A stretch of DNA of 64,000 nucleotides, from positions 62,001 to 126,000 of the forward strand of contig NZ_JACHBZ010000004.1 in the NCBI RefSeq assembly GCF_014200575.1. The letters are read 5' to 3'. Positions 51,737-62,058 of this stretch are shown piece by piece. Under the pieces are notes generated by a model. That model had not been told where the DNA came from and did not search any database. It saw only the letters and a program-made list of their open reading frames with translations. Every line of letters begins with the position of its first letter. The first letter of the stretch is position 1. The stretch comes from Mucilaginibacter saanensis. GTDB lineage: Bacteria; Bacteroidota; Bacteroidia; Sphingobacteriales; Sphingobacteriaceae. Position numbers and translations under genes: made by a program.

Positions 51737-54700
51737 TTATTGTTTAAAGAATTTAGCACTTCCAATCTGTTTCCCGGTGGCTTCGTCAATGGCCTGTACA
51801 ATGTAAAGGCCCCTGAGCAAATTGCCAACGTCCTGTTGAACCGAATCCGTATTACTTGCAACTAAGGTTTTTACCACACTACCTGTTGAACTAACCACAC
51901 TTATTTTAACGTGATTAGCATACGTTTTACCAAAGTTAATATTAATATTTTGTGTAGCCGTACTTGGGTAAACAATAAATTTAACTGGGCTTGGTATATC
52001 CAGATAATTAAAGGTTAAATTTTTTGAGGTGTCAGTTTTGCCGGTAACCAGGTTTTGTAATAAGCGGTAAGTTATTTGTCCGGTTCCGGGGCTTCTGTCG
52101 GTATATGTATAAGTGCCTGCTGCGGTTGACTGTAGGCTATCAACAATGGTGAATGATTTACCGCTGGTGGTGCTTTTTTCAAGTGCAAACCTGGTAAAGT
52201 TGCTTTCATTGTCGGTTTTCCAGGTAAGTTGTATACCTGCAGTAACTTTGGTGCCGCTAAAACCCAGTAACCGGTAATTGTGCCCCGGCGCAATTCCAAT
52301 GCTCAGGTAAAAGCGGTCGGTAGCGTAGCTGGCCGGGTTTTTATCAATATTAAAAGAGTACTCGCTGTTGTGCACCACATCAAGCGAATCGTTGGCATAT
52401 TTATCTTTTAAAAAGATGGTATAGCGTTCATCAATGTTTTGCTTAACGGGCGATGTTAATTTATATAAACCATAATTTGAAAAATCAGTATATAGGTTTA
52501 TGCGTTTTATCTTTTCCAGATCAGTAGTATAGTTGGCAAAGCAGCCTATAGAATCGGCAGTTAGGGAGTAAAAAAAGTCGCCCTGGCCTGATGATGCCAG
52601 GTAGGGCGCATCTTCGCCGGGTTTAAACATACTACCTGCAGTTTTATCAAAGTTAATATTGGTGGTATTGAGTATTACAGAATCTCTCATTAAATCCATC
52701 CTGAGCCGTGGCATCGCATCTGTAACGGTTGCTTTGGCAGCAGTCGCCGATGCCTGGTTTACATTGATTTGCTGCTGACCAACTGCCGATCTGGTTAAAA
52801 CAGTGCCTGGCTTACCCTTAACGTTAAAAACTGGTATAACGGGTGATATAGGCGAATAGGACGCATAAGCGGCTTTCATCCCTTCATTAAATGTCATTGC
52901 GGTGGTATTGTTCGGAGCTACAACAAAAAAGCCCTGACCTGATAGTGCAAACCGGCTGGCTCCAGGGTCTGGAGTGCCATTGGTGCCATTGCTGGCGTCG
53001 TATAACGCATATCTTGTTGAAAAGCTGTTAGTACCTGTTGTTGCGTCTTTTACCAATATATAGTAGAATTTTACTGTTGTATTGGTCGCATAAACTGAGT
53101 GAAGATCAATAACTGAGGCATAAGGGTTACCAATAAGATTAAGCCCTTTTTTTGTAGCAGATGCGCTGACATTGGTACTGTAAGAGAGGCTTCCGGTACT
53201 CATTCCGGTACCGCCGGCGATATAGAAAGTAGGGGGAGAAGCGAAATTAGTGAAATTAATTACGCTTACATTGAAGGGAACGTTTGTAGTACCAGCTGCC
53301 CCTTTATAAACAAAGCCGAAAAAGTTTAGTGTAGCATCGGTAGCTTTAGGGAAGGGCCTGACAAAGGGGTTTAATGTGGTGCGTTTATTTCCCCTGAAAT
53401 AAAATAACAACGCATTGCCCATGGGCACACCCTCTGATGTAGTATTGAATGATTTGTACTCATTATTTAAATAGGAGTTTACATTTTGGGTAACCGGCGA
53501 ATTTTCGTCATACATAAAAACAGAGGGGTTATTGCCGGTAGTAGGCGATGCATCAAAGCCGCCGCCGGTGCTTGCTATACCCGTCATATAGGTTGAATCC
53601 CTTAGCTGATTCAAAGTATAAGCCCTTATGGTACTGCTGCTTGCATAGGTTGTATCACTTACCGGCGATGAAAGCAGCATATACCTGCGCGGGTCGCCTT
53701 TAACAAAGCGCTGCACGTTAAGTTTACCTGCAATTGTTCCGGCAGTAAGGTTGCCAATACTGGCATCGCCCGTTACATTAGAAATAAGCGTTAACGGCGC
53801 TGTAGCAGCTGTTGATACGGTGCTGCCACTCCCAACTTTAAGTACGGCCGACAGATTTACATTTAATGTATAGGTAGGGGATACATAAAAATGACTGCCC
53901 GGGTTCATGGTTTTAACCAATGATGTGCTTCCGTTGGAGAAGGTTACATTGTTAAATACCGTGCCTGTGGCGGTGGCATCAGTTAAACTTTGCGCTGCTG
54001 TACCATCAAATGTAATAGTACCGGTGCTGGCCGTAAAAGTGCCGGGTGCGGTGTTGGTGTAATCTTTAGCAACGGTTAAGGGGCCACTGCTCATTTTAAA
54101 GGTGCCAGTATTACTTAAACTGCCATTTAAGTCGGTATTTCCTGATCCTAAATTTATTGTGCCCTGGTTAGAAAGATCGCCGCCAACGGTAATACTACCA
54201 TTGGTTTGGGTTATTACCCCAGGTGTACTGGTTGTACCTGAAATATAAATATTATTAAATAAATTACCGTTAATGGTTAGGGCGCCTGAACCGCCGTTAA
54301 TAACGCCTGTACTTGTTGCATTACCAGCTACCGTAATGGCACCGCTGCTTTGGTTAATTATCCCCGCTGTGGTAGTGTTTGACAAATTACCATAAACCGT
54401 GATAACACCCGGCCCGCCGGTAATGGTAGCGGTATTGGTCCATTTAGCAGCAGTTGAACCACTGATACCCAGTGTTGTAGCAGTATTATAAGTGTCAAAT
54501 CTTACATTAGAGGTTGTAATTAATGTAGAGTCGATAACGAGCGTGCTCGCATTGGTCGCCCCTGCTGTACCTATAACTGCTGTACCTGTACCTTCAATAA
54601 CAAGATTATCATAAGTAGGGCCCGCATTGTAACTGCCACCACCGGCTCCAAATCCGTTAAAGGACGAGGTATAAATTGTTGGGTTAAGGCCCGTGTAATG

Positions 54701-55552
54701 TATGGTTGATCGGCCGCCCAAAGTTCCTCCCTGCCGGTTCCCATCAAAGTTTACCGAGCCATAAGGAGCTGGAATTGTTGCTATGGCATTGGTGTTACTA
54801 AGGTATAAGCTTGGATTGCTTTTTGGCGAACTGGAATTGTAGGTTTGGTTTACTGTGAAATATCCGAGGTTGCTACCAAGGGCAATCCCGAGGGGATTGG
54901 TAATAACGATTTGACCGTCAAGATACATATTTCCGTCCTCCAACCTGAAACCGCTGCCATTGGTAGCAAGGGAGCTTATAAATATTTTAACATTCCCGGT
55001 TACTCTAAGATTGGCAACGTGTGAAAAAAGAAAACTATTCGAATTGTAGGAAACACCGGTTTGGCCAACTTGTATGTTGGTGCATTTAACTGTTGCTGTT
55101 CCGTTTATAAAGTTATTGATCGTAGTACCCGTGCCATTGGTATTGTTTACATTTTGAACTATATCGCCGCTTACCACTAATGTTCCAGTTGCTCCGTTTA
55201 CGGTTAAAGTAGTTCCCGGATTTGACGTACTATATTGTTTCGAGCCGAATATGATGGATGCTATGGTTAGGGTTTGGTTTGCCGTTAATGTTAACGTAGG
55301 TTGGTTGGTATAGGCGGTGGTAGTATTTACGCCGAACTGGACAATATCATCAGTACGGCTTGTGCTACTGCCCGGATAATTTACAGTTTGAACGGTGGAA
55401 CCAACTGTCCAGCTACCTGGCGATGTCCACGAAGTTCCGGTTCCATTCCAGTCAAAAGTAGTGGCAGCCCAGGATTTGCTTTGTATAGCTATTATACATA
55501 TAACCAAAAGTGAAACTTTTAGTAAACGTGTTTGCGAGTTAAGGTGTGGCAA
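51737..55552 (-). CDS. Large T9SS type A cargo protein (copy A)
   Basis: 1271 residues with a signal peptide (about 1-29, ending SKSWA). Residues about 35-560 are repeated short beta strands with N-x-G-T/S turns (GIINQSSGAITVAGNATSTG), suggesting a long beta-helix. The central part (about 610-900) has a lectin- or sandwich-like composition. Residues about 900-1180 are shared with copy B (INLYTDFSNYGLYKLTSPVK; IAPGHNYRLLGFSGTK). The C-terminal about 80 residues form the T9SS type A sorting domain (FIVYPSTATQNININFGK, ending SAKFFKQ), which directs secretion and anchoring on the surface. The substrate bound is unknown. Confidence 0.88.
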   Translation of the reverse strand: MPHLNSQTRLLKVSLLVICIIAIQSKSWAATTFDWNGTGTSWTSPGSWTVGSTVQTVNYPGSSTSRTDDIVQFGVNTTTAYTNQPTLTLTANQTLTIASIIFGSKQYSTSNPGTTLTVNGATGTLVVSGDIVQNVNNTNGTGTTINNFINGTATVKCTNIQVGQTGVSYNSNSFLFSHVANLRVTGNVKIFISSLATNGSGFRLEDGNMYLDGQIVITNPLGIALGSNLGYFTVNQTYNSSSPKSNPSLYLSNTNAIATIPAPYGSVNFDGNRQGGTLGGRSTIHYTGLNPTIYTSSFNGFGAGGGSYNAGPTYDNLVIEGTGTAVIGTAGATNASTLVIDSTLITTSNVRFDTYNTATTLGISGSTAAKWTNTATITGGPGVITVYGNLSNTTTAGIINQSSGAITVAGNATSTGVINGGSGALTINGNLFNNIYISGTTSTPGVITQTNGSITVGGDLSNQGTINLGSGNTDLNGSLSNTGTFKMSSGPLTVAKDYTNTAPGTFTASTGTITFDGTAAQSLTDATATGTVFNNVTFSNGSTSLVKTMNPGSHFYVSPTYTLNVNLSAVLKVGSGSTVSTAATAPLTLISNVTGDASIGNLTAGTIAGKLNVQRFVKGDPRRYMLLSSPVSDTTYASSSTIRAYTLNQLRDSTYMTGIASTGGGFDASPTTGNNPSVFMYDENSPVTQNVNSYLNNEYKSFNTTSEGVPMGNALLFYFRGNKRTTLNPFVRPFPKATDATLNFFGFVYKGAAGTTNVPFNVSVINFTNFASPPTFYIAGGTGMSTGSLSYSTNVSASATKKGLNLIGNPYASVIDLHSVYATNTTVKFYYILVKDATTGTNSFSTRYALYDASNGTNGTPDPGASRFALSGQGFFVVAPNNTTAMTFNEGMKAAYASYSPISPVIPVFNVKGKPGTVLTRSAVGQQQINVNQASATAAKATVTDAMPRLRMDLMRDSVILNTTNINFDKTAGSMFKPGEDAPYLASSGQGDFFYSLTADSIGCFANYTTDLEKIKRINLYTDFSNYGLYKLTSPVKQNIDERYTIFLKDKYANDSLDVVHNSEYSFNIDKNPASYATDRFYLSIGIAPGHNYRLLGFSGTKVTAGIQLTWKTDNESNFTRFALEKSTTSGKSFTIVDSLQSTAAGTYTYTDRSPGTGQITYRLLQNLVTGKTDTSKNLTFNYLDIPSPVKFIVYPSTATQNININFGKTYANHVKISVVSSTGSVVKTLVASNTDSVQQDVGNLLRGLYIVQAIDEATGKQIGSAKFFKQ

Positions 55553-55856
55553 GGTATTATGAATTAGTTCTTTGTGCGATAAGTGTTTATACGTATAATT
55601 TTCTTCAAAGTTTCTTTTTATTTACCTTGAAGATATATTGCAATAGTGAACAAAAAGGATGCTAATAATTCTTATAATTGAATTATAGTAATCATAGCTG
55701 TAAAATGTTTGTTTATAGCTATTTATGGGAAAATTTGGCGATTTTTGGCCGCTCAAAATGGGGAAATATTTCCTGTGCCTGGGAATTTACTGTCAAGAAG
55801 TTTGACGGTACTAAACGCAGATGAATTTTGGGGATAAGCGCTATATTAAGAAGTGA

Positions 55857-56004
55857 TTATTGCTTGAAAAATTTGGCGCTTCCTATACGCTGGCCCGTGG
55901 CTTCTACACTGTAAATGCCTTTTATCGGGTCGCGCATATTTTGTTGTACCGGGTCGGTATCAGCGGCGGTTAGTGTTTTTACCATACTGCCGGTGGAGTT
56001 TACA
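55857..56004 (-). pseudogene. Remnant duplicate of a T9SS gene tail
   Basis: On the minus strand this stretch translates in frame as VNSTGSMVKTLTAADTDPVQ and ends SAKFFKQ-stop. It matches the last about 50 codons of the gene at 56024 apart from scattered changes and a 12-base in-frame deletion. It lies 20 bases after that gene's stop and has no start of its own. It is a partial tandem duplication or the leftover of a third copy. The rest of the gap (55553-55856) shows no gene. Confidence 0.85.
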
Positions 56005-56023
56005 AGCTAATATTAAAAAGCGA

Positions 56024-59000
56024 TTATTGCTTGAAAAATTTGGCACTTCCTATGCGCTGGCCGGTAGTTTCGTCAATGGCTTCTACAATGTAAAGCCCTT
56101 TCATCAGGTTACCCACATTTTGTTGCACCAGGTCGGTATCAGTGGCGGTTAGTGTTTTTACCATACTGCCTGTGGAGTTTACAATATTAATTTTTACGCG
56201 GTTGCTGTAAACTTTTCCGAGCTTGATGTGGATATCTTCTGTGGTGTTGGTAGGGTATACCATAAATGCAACAGCAATGGTATTATCGGGCGAATTAAAT
56301 GTAAGGTTCTTTGAAAATTGCGTGTCGCCGGTAACCAGGTTTTGTTCAAGGCGATAAATGATTTGCCCGGTACCTGGCGCTGCATCAGTAAACGTATAAG
56401 TCCCGACTCCGGTTGAAAGCAAACTGTCAATTATTACAAATGATTTACCTCCGTTGGTGCTTTTTTCAACTGCAAATTTGGTGAAGTTGCTTTCGTTATC
56501 TGTTTTCCAGGTAAGTTGTATACCTGCTGTGGCCTTGGTTCCGCTAAAACCCAAGAGGCGGTAATCATGGCCGGGTGCAATACCAATGCTTAAGTAAAAA
56601 CGATCAGTAGCATAGCTGGCGGCATTTTTATCAATGTTAAAGGAGTACTCGGAATTGTGCACCACATCCAACGAATCGTTGGTGTATTTATCCTTTAAAT
56701 ATATGACGTAACGCTCGTCGATATTTGATTTAACGGGCGACGTAAGTTTATACAGTCCGTAATTTGAAAAATCGGTATATAGGTTTATACGTTTTAATTT
56801 TTCCAGTTCGCCGGCGTAGTTAACAAAACAACCTATGGAGTCGGATGATAAAGAATAAAAAACATCACCCTGGCCCGATGCTGCGAAATAGGGGGCATCT
56901 TCGCCCATGGTAAATGTCTTAGTCGTATTTTTCTTGAAACCGAAGTCGGTAGTGTTTAATACTACGGAGTCTTTCACCAGCTCCATCCGTAACCTTGGAG
57001 TAGGATCTTCAAAGGCATCATTTGAATTAGCCGATGCAGCTGAAACGGAAACCTGTTGGGCACTATTGGCTGCCTGGCTAACTGCTGCCTTAGTCCGTAC
57101 AACCTGTGGGCTTTTTATAACATTAAATACCGGCAGCGTATGTGCTGAGCCCGAATAGGAGCTGTAGGGTACTTTCATTGTTTCATCAAAATATAAGGAT
57201 GAAGTTGTTGTTGGCGCTATTACAAAAAATCCCTGGCCAGATACCGCAAACCTGTTTGCACCCGTAGGCGGTACACCGTTGTTGCTGGCATCATAAGTGG
57301 CGTATTTGGTAGAGGAGCTGTTGGTGCCAGTACTGGCGTTTCTGACCAGCATATAATAGTATATGTATTTGTTACTGCCATTGGCGGTAGCAGCGTAGAC
57401 GGCATGCAGATCGATAACAGAGGCATAGGGATTACCAACCAAATTAAGGCCAAGTTTTGTGGAAGCCGAGCTGTTTTTTGATAAAGTAAGCGGAGTGGTA
57501 ACCGCCGATGAACTATAATAAGTTGGCACCGGGGTGGTTGGGAAATTGATAATACTTGCAGCAAATTGGCCACTGGTACCCGAACCTTTATAAACCGCAC
57601 CAGAAAAATTGAGTGTGGCATTATCAGTAGCCGGAAAAGGACTCACAAATGGGTTTAAGATACTGCGGCTCCCTCTGAAATAAAACTCAACCCCGTTTGC
57701 CATAGGCACAGTTTCATTTATGGTATTAAACCCTTTAAATTCATTGCCTATAACCACATTTACATTGGCGGTAACAGGGGCATTTTCGTCATAAATAAAA
57801 ACAGAAGGATTGTTGGTGGGTGATGAATCAAAGCCACTGCCCGAGCCTCCCGGGCCGGTAATATAGGTGGTAGCAAACAGTGGAAGTAAATTGTAAGTAC
57901 TGGCAGATGCATTGGCAACCGGCGACGAAATTAGCATATACCTGCGCAGTGTTCCGCTTACATAACGTTGTACGTTAACACCGCTGCCGGTAATGGTAGC
58001 CGTAGTGCTTACACTATTGGCATCCTTGCTTAAACTGGCAATGCTGGCGTCCCCATTAATATTTGACAGCAGAGTGAGGCAGTTTGACGCGCTGGCATCC
58101 ATATTCATGGTGGTGTTACTCGACTTTAAGAAAGATAAAGTGCCCAGTGCCGCTATATTACTCCGCCCGCTTAGGGTAACCAGGGGAGCTGATGAGGCAA
58201 GATTGTAAAATACAGTGCCCGTTGGTGTAGCGGGGAGGGCGGTATTAGCATAAGAACCTCCCTGAACAACCTGATTGCCGGAACTGGTTAACTGAACAGT
58301 AGTTGTATTGGTAACAAAATCAATAGGCGAACTGGCCGAGTTATTAATGGTATCGGCTACAGTGATTGTTGTGGCCTGTGCCTTTTTTATACCCGCGCCC
58401 GTAAATGTTAAATTTTGATAAACAGCCGGGCTTGCATCTAAATAAGCCGGGGCAGTACTATAAACCGTTTGAGGAGAAGCTGTGGTACCAGTGGTGTTAT
58501 TGTATTCAATTGTTGCTTCGCCATTTCCTGTGCTGTTATAAAAATCAACAGAGCCGCTAAGGCAAGCGGCATTAATAGGGACTAAACCGGAGAGTTTTAA
58601 CCTGGTATTAGAACTGGCTGGCGGTTCAACAATGAATGTTGGTGAACCAGCCCCTGTTGGGTTAGTTTGAGTTAATATATAGCCATCAATTAATGTAGTT
58701 CCGCCCTGTAATGAAAAAGCAGCATCAATTTTTCCTAAGGTTATAGTTACTATAATTGTAATGGTAATGCTGGTGGTATAAACATTGACGTTGCCGGTCA
58801 CATGTAAGTTTCTAATGGTTGATATTAATTTTAAGGTGGTATTTGTTAATATATTTGTTAGGGCAATAAGTGGGCTGTTAGCGCCTATTTGTAATGTAGC
58901 GCAAGTGAGGCTTCCTGTGCCTGCAATAACTGTTACATAACTTGAAAGTATGGTTGGTGATTGTGTGACGGTGCCAGTTACCGTCATAGTTCCATTTACA

Positions 59001-59293
59001 GTTAATGTTATCGGGCCGAATAACGAGGGAAGTAGTGCTCCAAAAGTAATAGAAGATAATGATATGCTGCTGCCTGCGGGAAACGTGGGCGAGGCGATAA
59101 GGATTTGTGTTAAACCGATAGTTACATCATCGCCGGCTACCGGCACACCGGTTAACCAATTGGCGGCGGTATTCCAGTCGGTTCCGGTTGCACCGAGGGC
59201 ACCAACCCAAACACGTGTAGCTGCATTTGCCTCTTTTAATTGCAGGCAAAGCGATACCAAAAATATTAAAATATAGCGTAATAGGCTTTTCAT
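56024..59293 (-). CDS. Large T9SS type A cargo protein (copy B)
   Basis: 1089 residues from the ATG at 59293; a GTG two codons earlier is possible. Signal peptide about 1-25 (ending KEANA). The N-terminal about 400 residues are beta-helix-like strands unlike copy A in detail. From about 440 on it parallels copy A closely (YVSGTLRRYMLISSPVANAS; INLYTDFSNYGLYKLTSPVK), ending in the T9SS type A domain (FMVYPTNTTEDIHIKLGK, ending SAKFFKQ). The shared C-terminal half with a different N-terminus suggests duplication followed by divergence of the binding part. Surface or secreted; function unknown. Confidence 0.88.
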   Translation of the reverse strand: MKSLLRYILIFLVSLCLQLKEANAATRVWVGALGATGTDWNTAANWLTGVPVAGDDVTIGLTQILIASPTFPAGSSISLSSITFGALLPSLFGPITLTVNGTMTVTGTVTQSPTILSSYVTVIAGTGSLTCATLQIGANSPLIALTNILTNTTLKLISTIRNLHVTGNVNVYTTSITITIIVTITLGKIDAAFSLQGGTTLIDGYILTQTNPTGAGSPTFIVEPPASSNTRLKLSGLVPINAACLSGSVDFYNSTGNGEATIEYNNTTGTTASPQTVYSTAPAYLDASPAVYQNLTFTGAGIKKAQATTITVADTINNSASSPIDFVTNTTTVQLTSSGNQVVQGGSYANTALPATPTGTVFYNLASSAPLVTLSGRSNIAALGTLSFLKSSNTTMNMDASASNCLTLLSNINGDASIASLSKDANSVSTTATITGSGVNVQRYVSGTLRRYMLISSPVANASASTYNLLPLFATTYITGPGGSGSGFDSSPTNNPSVFIYDENAPVTANVNVVIGNEFKGFNTINETVPMANGVEFYFRGSRSILNPFVSPFPATDNATLNFSGAVYKGSGTSGQFAASIINFPTTPVPTYYSSSAVTTPLTLSKNSSASTKLGLNLVGNPYASVIDLHAVYAATANGSNKYIYYYMLVRNASTGTNSSSTKYATYDASNNGVPPTGANRFAVSGQGFFVIAPTTTSSLYFDETMKVPYSSYSGSAHTLPVFNVIKSPQVVRTKAAVSQAANSAQQVSVSAASANSNDAFEDPTPRLRMELVKDSVVLNTTDFGFKKNTTKTFTMGEDAPYFAASGQGDVFYSLSSDSIGCFVNYAGELEKLKRINLYTDFSNYGLYKLTSPVKSNIDERYVIYLKDKYTNDSLDVVHNSEYSFNIDKNAASYATDRFYLSIGIAPGHDYRLLGFSGTKATAGIQLTWKTDNESNFTKFAVEKSTNGGKSFVIIDSLLSTGVGTYTFTDAAPGTGQIIYRLEQNLVTGDTQFSKNLTFNSPDNTIAVAFMVYPTNTTEDIHIKLGKVYSNRVKINIVNSTGSMVKTLTATDTDLVQQNVGNLMKGLYIVEAIDETTGQRIGSAKFFKQ

Positions 59294-59487
59294 AAACACA
59301 GGGGTAAAAAACCGTACTCCTATCAGTTGTTAAACTAATAAGCAATTTATGGGTTATTACGTGTGTTTATAAATAAGGGTGTGCTGTTTAAAGTAATGAA
59401 TAAAATGAACAGGAGGTTATTATTTCAAAGAAAAAACTTATAATAATTAGTATATGTGTTATTAACTATAGCGAAATGTTTGTTTTT

Positions 59488-60993
59488 TTAGTCAATAACC
59501 TTGCCCTTATCCAGGCGTAATACCTTGTTAACACAGTTTGGAATTTCGTGCTGATAATGGGTTACATAAATAAGGGTTGCACTGGTAAGGCTGCAGATGG
59601 TATCAACCAGGTTTTTAAAGTGGAGTTGCTGGTGATCATCCATACCCTGGCAGGGTTCGTCAAAAATAAGTAGCGGCGGATTTTTGATAAGTGCCCTGGC
59701 CAGCAGGCACAAGCGCTGGGCGCTCGCCGGGATATTTTTAAGCAAAACACGTGCGTACTTATCAATTTCAAGGGCTTTCATCCAGCGTAATGCAATTTCG
59801 GTGCGTTCCTTATTGCTTGGCCTAAAGAGTCCCAGCGTATCGTAATACCCGGATTCAGTTACCTGAAGGCAACTATTATCAGTAGGGAAATACTGGTGCA
59901 GCTCCGGCGATACAAAGCCTATCTTTTTTTTAATATCCCATATACTTTCACCGGTACCGCGTTTTTTGTCAAACAAAATAATGTTGTTGGCATAAGCCTG
60001 CGGGTTATCGCCATTAATTAAGCTCAGTAAGGTTGATTTACCTGCACCATTATGGCCGAGTAGGGCCCATCTGTCGCCGGTTTTTATTTGCCAGTTTACA
60101 TCATCAAGTATTACTTTATCGCCATACTTAATGTGTACCTTATCCATGTTCACTATCCAATTGTACGTTTCGGCGCTTTTGTTAACGTTTAATAAACTGC
60201 TTAGTTCACGCGTATTAATGCTATCGGAGGTGTCGGGGTTAAATAAATCGGGTTTAAATGCTGTTTTATCAACCTGGTGAACAATGGTGCCATTATTTAA
60301 AACAGCAACATGGGTAATGGCCTCAGGTATTTCATGTACCGAGGTTGCCATGATCAGGCTAATGCCCGAGGCCGTAATTTGTTCAATAATGCCATTAAAG
60401 TCCTGCCGGGTTTTTACATCAAGCCCGGTTAGCGGGTTATCCAATAATAACAATACCGGGTTTTTGATCAGGGCGGCAGCCAGCATCAGGCGCTTGGTTT
60501 CGCCGTTGGATAGTTTAATTAACTGTTTGTCGCGCAAGCTGTGCAGGTTTAAGAGCGACAAAGTTTTATCCAATGTCCAATAACTGCTATGGTTGGGGAT
60601 GCTTTTAATAGATAATAAATAATCATCAACGGTTAAAGCATCTTCAGAATCTGACGAGTTATAACGCTGCTGATAATAAAACTCGGTGGTGTTTGACAGG
60701 TTTCTGAAATGGTGTTTGGGCTCAACAAGGGCAATAAGTTTGTTGTTAATGCTAACGCCGTTATTGTCAGGTGATGAGCCATTAAGCTCATTATCAAAAT
60801 TGTAGGTAACTGTGCCGCCTGTGATATTAAACCGCCCGGCAATGGTTTGCAGCAAGGCACTTTTACCAGAGCCGCTTTCGCCAATTAATGCCCAGTTTTC
60901 GCCCTTATTTATTTTGAAGGTAAGATCTTTGAATAGGGTGTTGGTCAAAAATCTTACGGTTGCCTTATCTATAGAAAAAAGAGTATTATACAT
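59488..60993 (-). CDS. Double ABC ATPase, ModF-like
   Basis: 501 residues from the ATG at 60993 (a TTG two codons earlier is possible). Two ABC domains on one chain. Domain 1: Walker A GESGSGKS, signature KLSNGETKR, Walker B LLLLDNPLTGLD. Domain 2: Walker A GHNGAGKS, Walker B PLLIFDEPCQGMDD; its signature is degenerate (IPASAQRLCLLARAL). The arrangement is that of ModF/PhrA-type proteins, which lack a membrane part. In domain 1 the acidic residue after the Walker B Asp is N (D-N-P), so one site may be inactive. Confidence 0.85.
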   Translation of the reverse strand: MYNTLFSIDKATVRFLTNTLFKDLTFKINKGENWALIGESGSGKSALLQTIAGRFNITGGTVTYNFDNELNGSSPDNNGVSINNKLIALVEPKHHFRNLSNTTEFYYQQRYNSSDSEDALTVDDYLLSIKSIPNHSSYWTLDKTLSLLNLHSLRDKQLIKLSNGETKRLMLAAALIKNPVLLLLDNPLTGLDVKTRQDFNGIIEQITASGISLIMATSVHEIPEAITHVAVLNNGTIVHQVDKTAFKPDLFNPDTSDSINTRELSSLLNVNKSAETYNWIVNMDKVHIKYGDKVILDDVNWQIKTGDRWALLGHNGAGKSTLLSLINGDNPQAYANNIILFDKKRGTGESIWDIKKKIGFVSPELHQYFPTDNSCLQVTESGYYDTLGLFRPSNKERTEIALRWMKALEIDKYARVLLKNIPASAQRLCLLARALIKNPPLLIFDEPCQGMDDHQQLHFKNLVDTICSLTSATLIYVTHYQHEIPNCVNKVLRLDKGKVID

Positions 60994-61085
60994 AGCCAAT
61001 ATCAGTAGCCTGTAAAAATACTTATCTGAGAGAAAAGCCTGTACTGTTTTAGGTAATTATTTTGTGAGATGCGGTTAAAAAAAAC

Positions 61086-61307
61086 TTAGGCAGTTTTTTT
61101 AAGTGTTTGGTTATGGTTTAAATTGGTGTTGTTTTTATTTAGCCTGTTCCACGACTCAATATTCACAAATTCTTCCTTTACAAAGTTTTTGCAGGCTTTG
61201 TTTGGGCAGGTAACAATCCAATATTTTTTCTGTTGCTCAACGTGTGGCCGAGCGCCGCATTTACTGCAATTTTCGCAATGAATGTTTGGTTGTATTTGTA
61301 AAATCAT
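61086..61307 (-). CDS. Small zinc-ribbon protein, Lar-like (copy 2)
   Basis: 73 residues: MILQIQPNIHCENCSKCGAR, then CPNKACKNF and VNIESWNRLNKNN. It shares the order C-x2-C-x2-C-G-A-R-P, C-P-N and [IV]-[DN]-I-E-[SD]-W-N-R with 10863-11093. It has an additional Cys in the second pair. It is 93 bases after the ABC gene in the minus direction. Zinc-binding and cytoplasmic by inference. Confidence 0.65.
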   Translation of the reverse strand: MILQIQPNIHCENCSKCGARPHVEQQKKYWIVTCPNKACKNFVKEEFVNIESWNRLNKNNTNLNHNQTLKKTA

Positions 61308-61842
61308 AATGTAAGGTGTAATGTTTTATAAAATAGATAATGCAAATTTATGTAAATTAATTTATTTAACTTTTATTTTGATAAAAACATGCACTATAAG
61401 TATGTAAGGTTTAACTTTTAATATATAAGGCCGGCGTATTTACCTCTTAAATATATTACCTGTAACGCTCAGTTTTTTTATTTGTTTTTACCAGTTAATT
61501 GTGAAAATATCAATGGTTAAAATGAATAATCGCCCTGATAATGGTATGTTTTTATAATCTGTTTGGTTTGACTTTACTAAATGTATTTGGTTTAATATCT
61601 TTTGTATTAACAGCTATACAATTTATTGTCAGTTATTAATTACTAAGTAGCATTAACTGTTCCAATATTTTATGATTTGCCTTATAATTTCCCGCTATTG
61701 ATGGTTTTAATGCATAATAGGAGGGCATTATGTTAAAATAAAATTTTTAGCCTTTAAATAGGTCTGATTATTGTATTTAGCTTTTGTGTAAAAAAATTCC
61801 CATTTGGGGTATTTAAACTTTTATTACTAAAAAAACATCACT
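61308..61842. other. AT-rich intergenic region, no gene seen
   Basis: 535 bases, very AT-rich. I find no ORF over 20 codons with a plausible signal or family and no RNA gene. It holds the divergent control regions for the zinc-ribbon gene and the small lipoprotein, including TTTAGCTTTTGTG at 61776-61788. Confidence 0.6.
61776..61788 (+). promoter_or_regulatory. TTTARCTTTTGTG box, copy 1
   Basis: TTTAGCTTTTGTG, 54 bases before the small lipoprotein start. A near-identical box is at 62059-62071 before the DUF2383-like gene. Both may be -7-like elements of a shared control. Confidence 0.4.
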
Positions 61843-62007
61843 ATGAAAAATGCACATTTATTATTAATTGTAATGACCATGATGGTCATGAGCGGCTGTT
61901 CTGTAATTGGAGGAATATTTAAAGCCGGAGCTGTTGTAGGCGTTATAGCAGTTATTGTTGTTGTACTGGTTATTATATGGCTGATCTCGTTGTTTAGAGG
62001 CAAGTAA
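61843..62007 (+). CDS. Small membrane lipoprotein
   Basis: 54 residues read directly: MKNAHLLLIVMTMMVMSGCS (lipobox S-G-C at 17-19), then VIGGIFKAGAVVGVIAVIVV and a second hydrophobic stretch ending ISLFRGK. Similar short proteins in Bacteroidota are sometimes misannotated as phosphatidate cytidylyltransferase; nothing here supports that enzyme. Probably a stress-type membrane peptide. It is followed by the DUF2383-like gene. Confidence 0.6.
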   Translation: MKNAHLLLIVMTMMVMSGCSVIGGIFKAGAVVGVIAVIVVVLVIIWLISLFRGK

Positions 62008-62058
62008 TCAATTGGTTATTTTATAATTAGGATATTTTTTATATTTTAAATTAAACAA

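Noticed and set aside
51733..51861. Upstream extension of the small sorting protein
   Set aside because: It is the antisense-frame shadow of the T9SS gene end on the same strand; the ATG at 51732 begins a good signal peptide.
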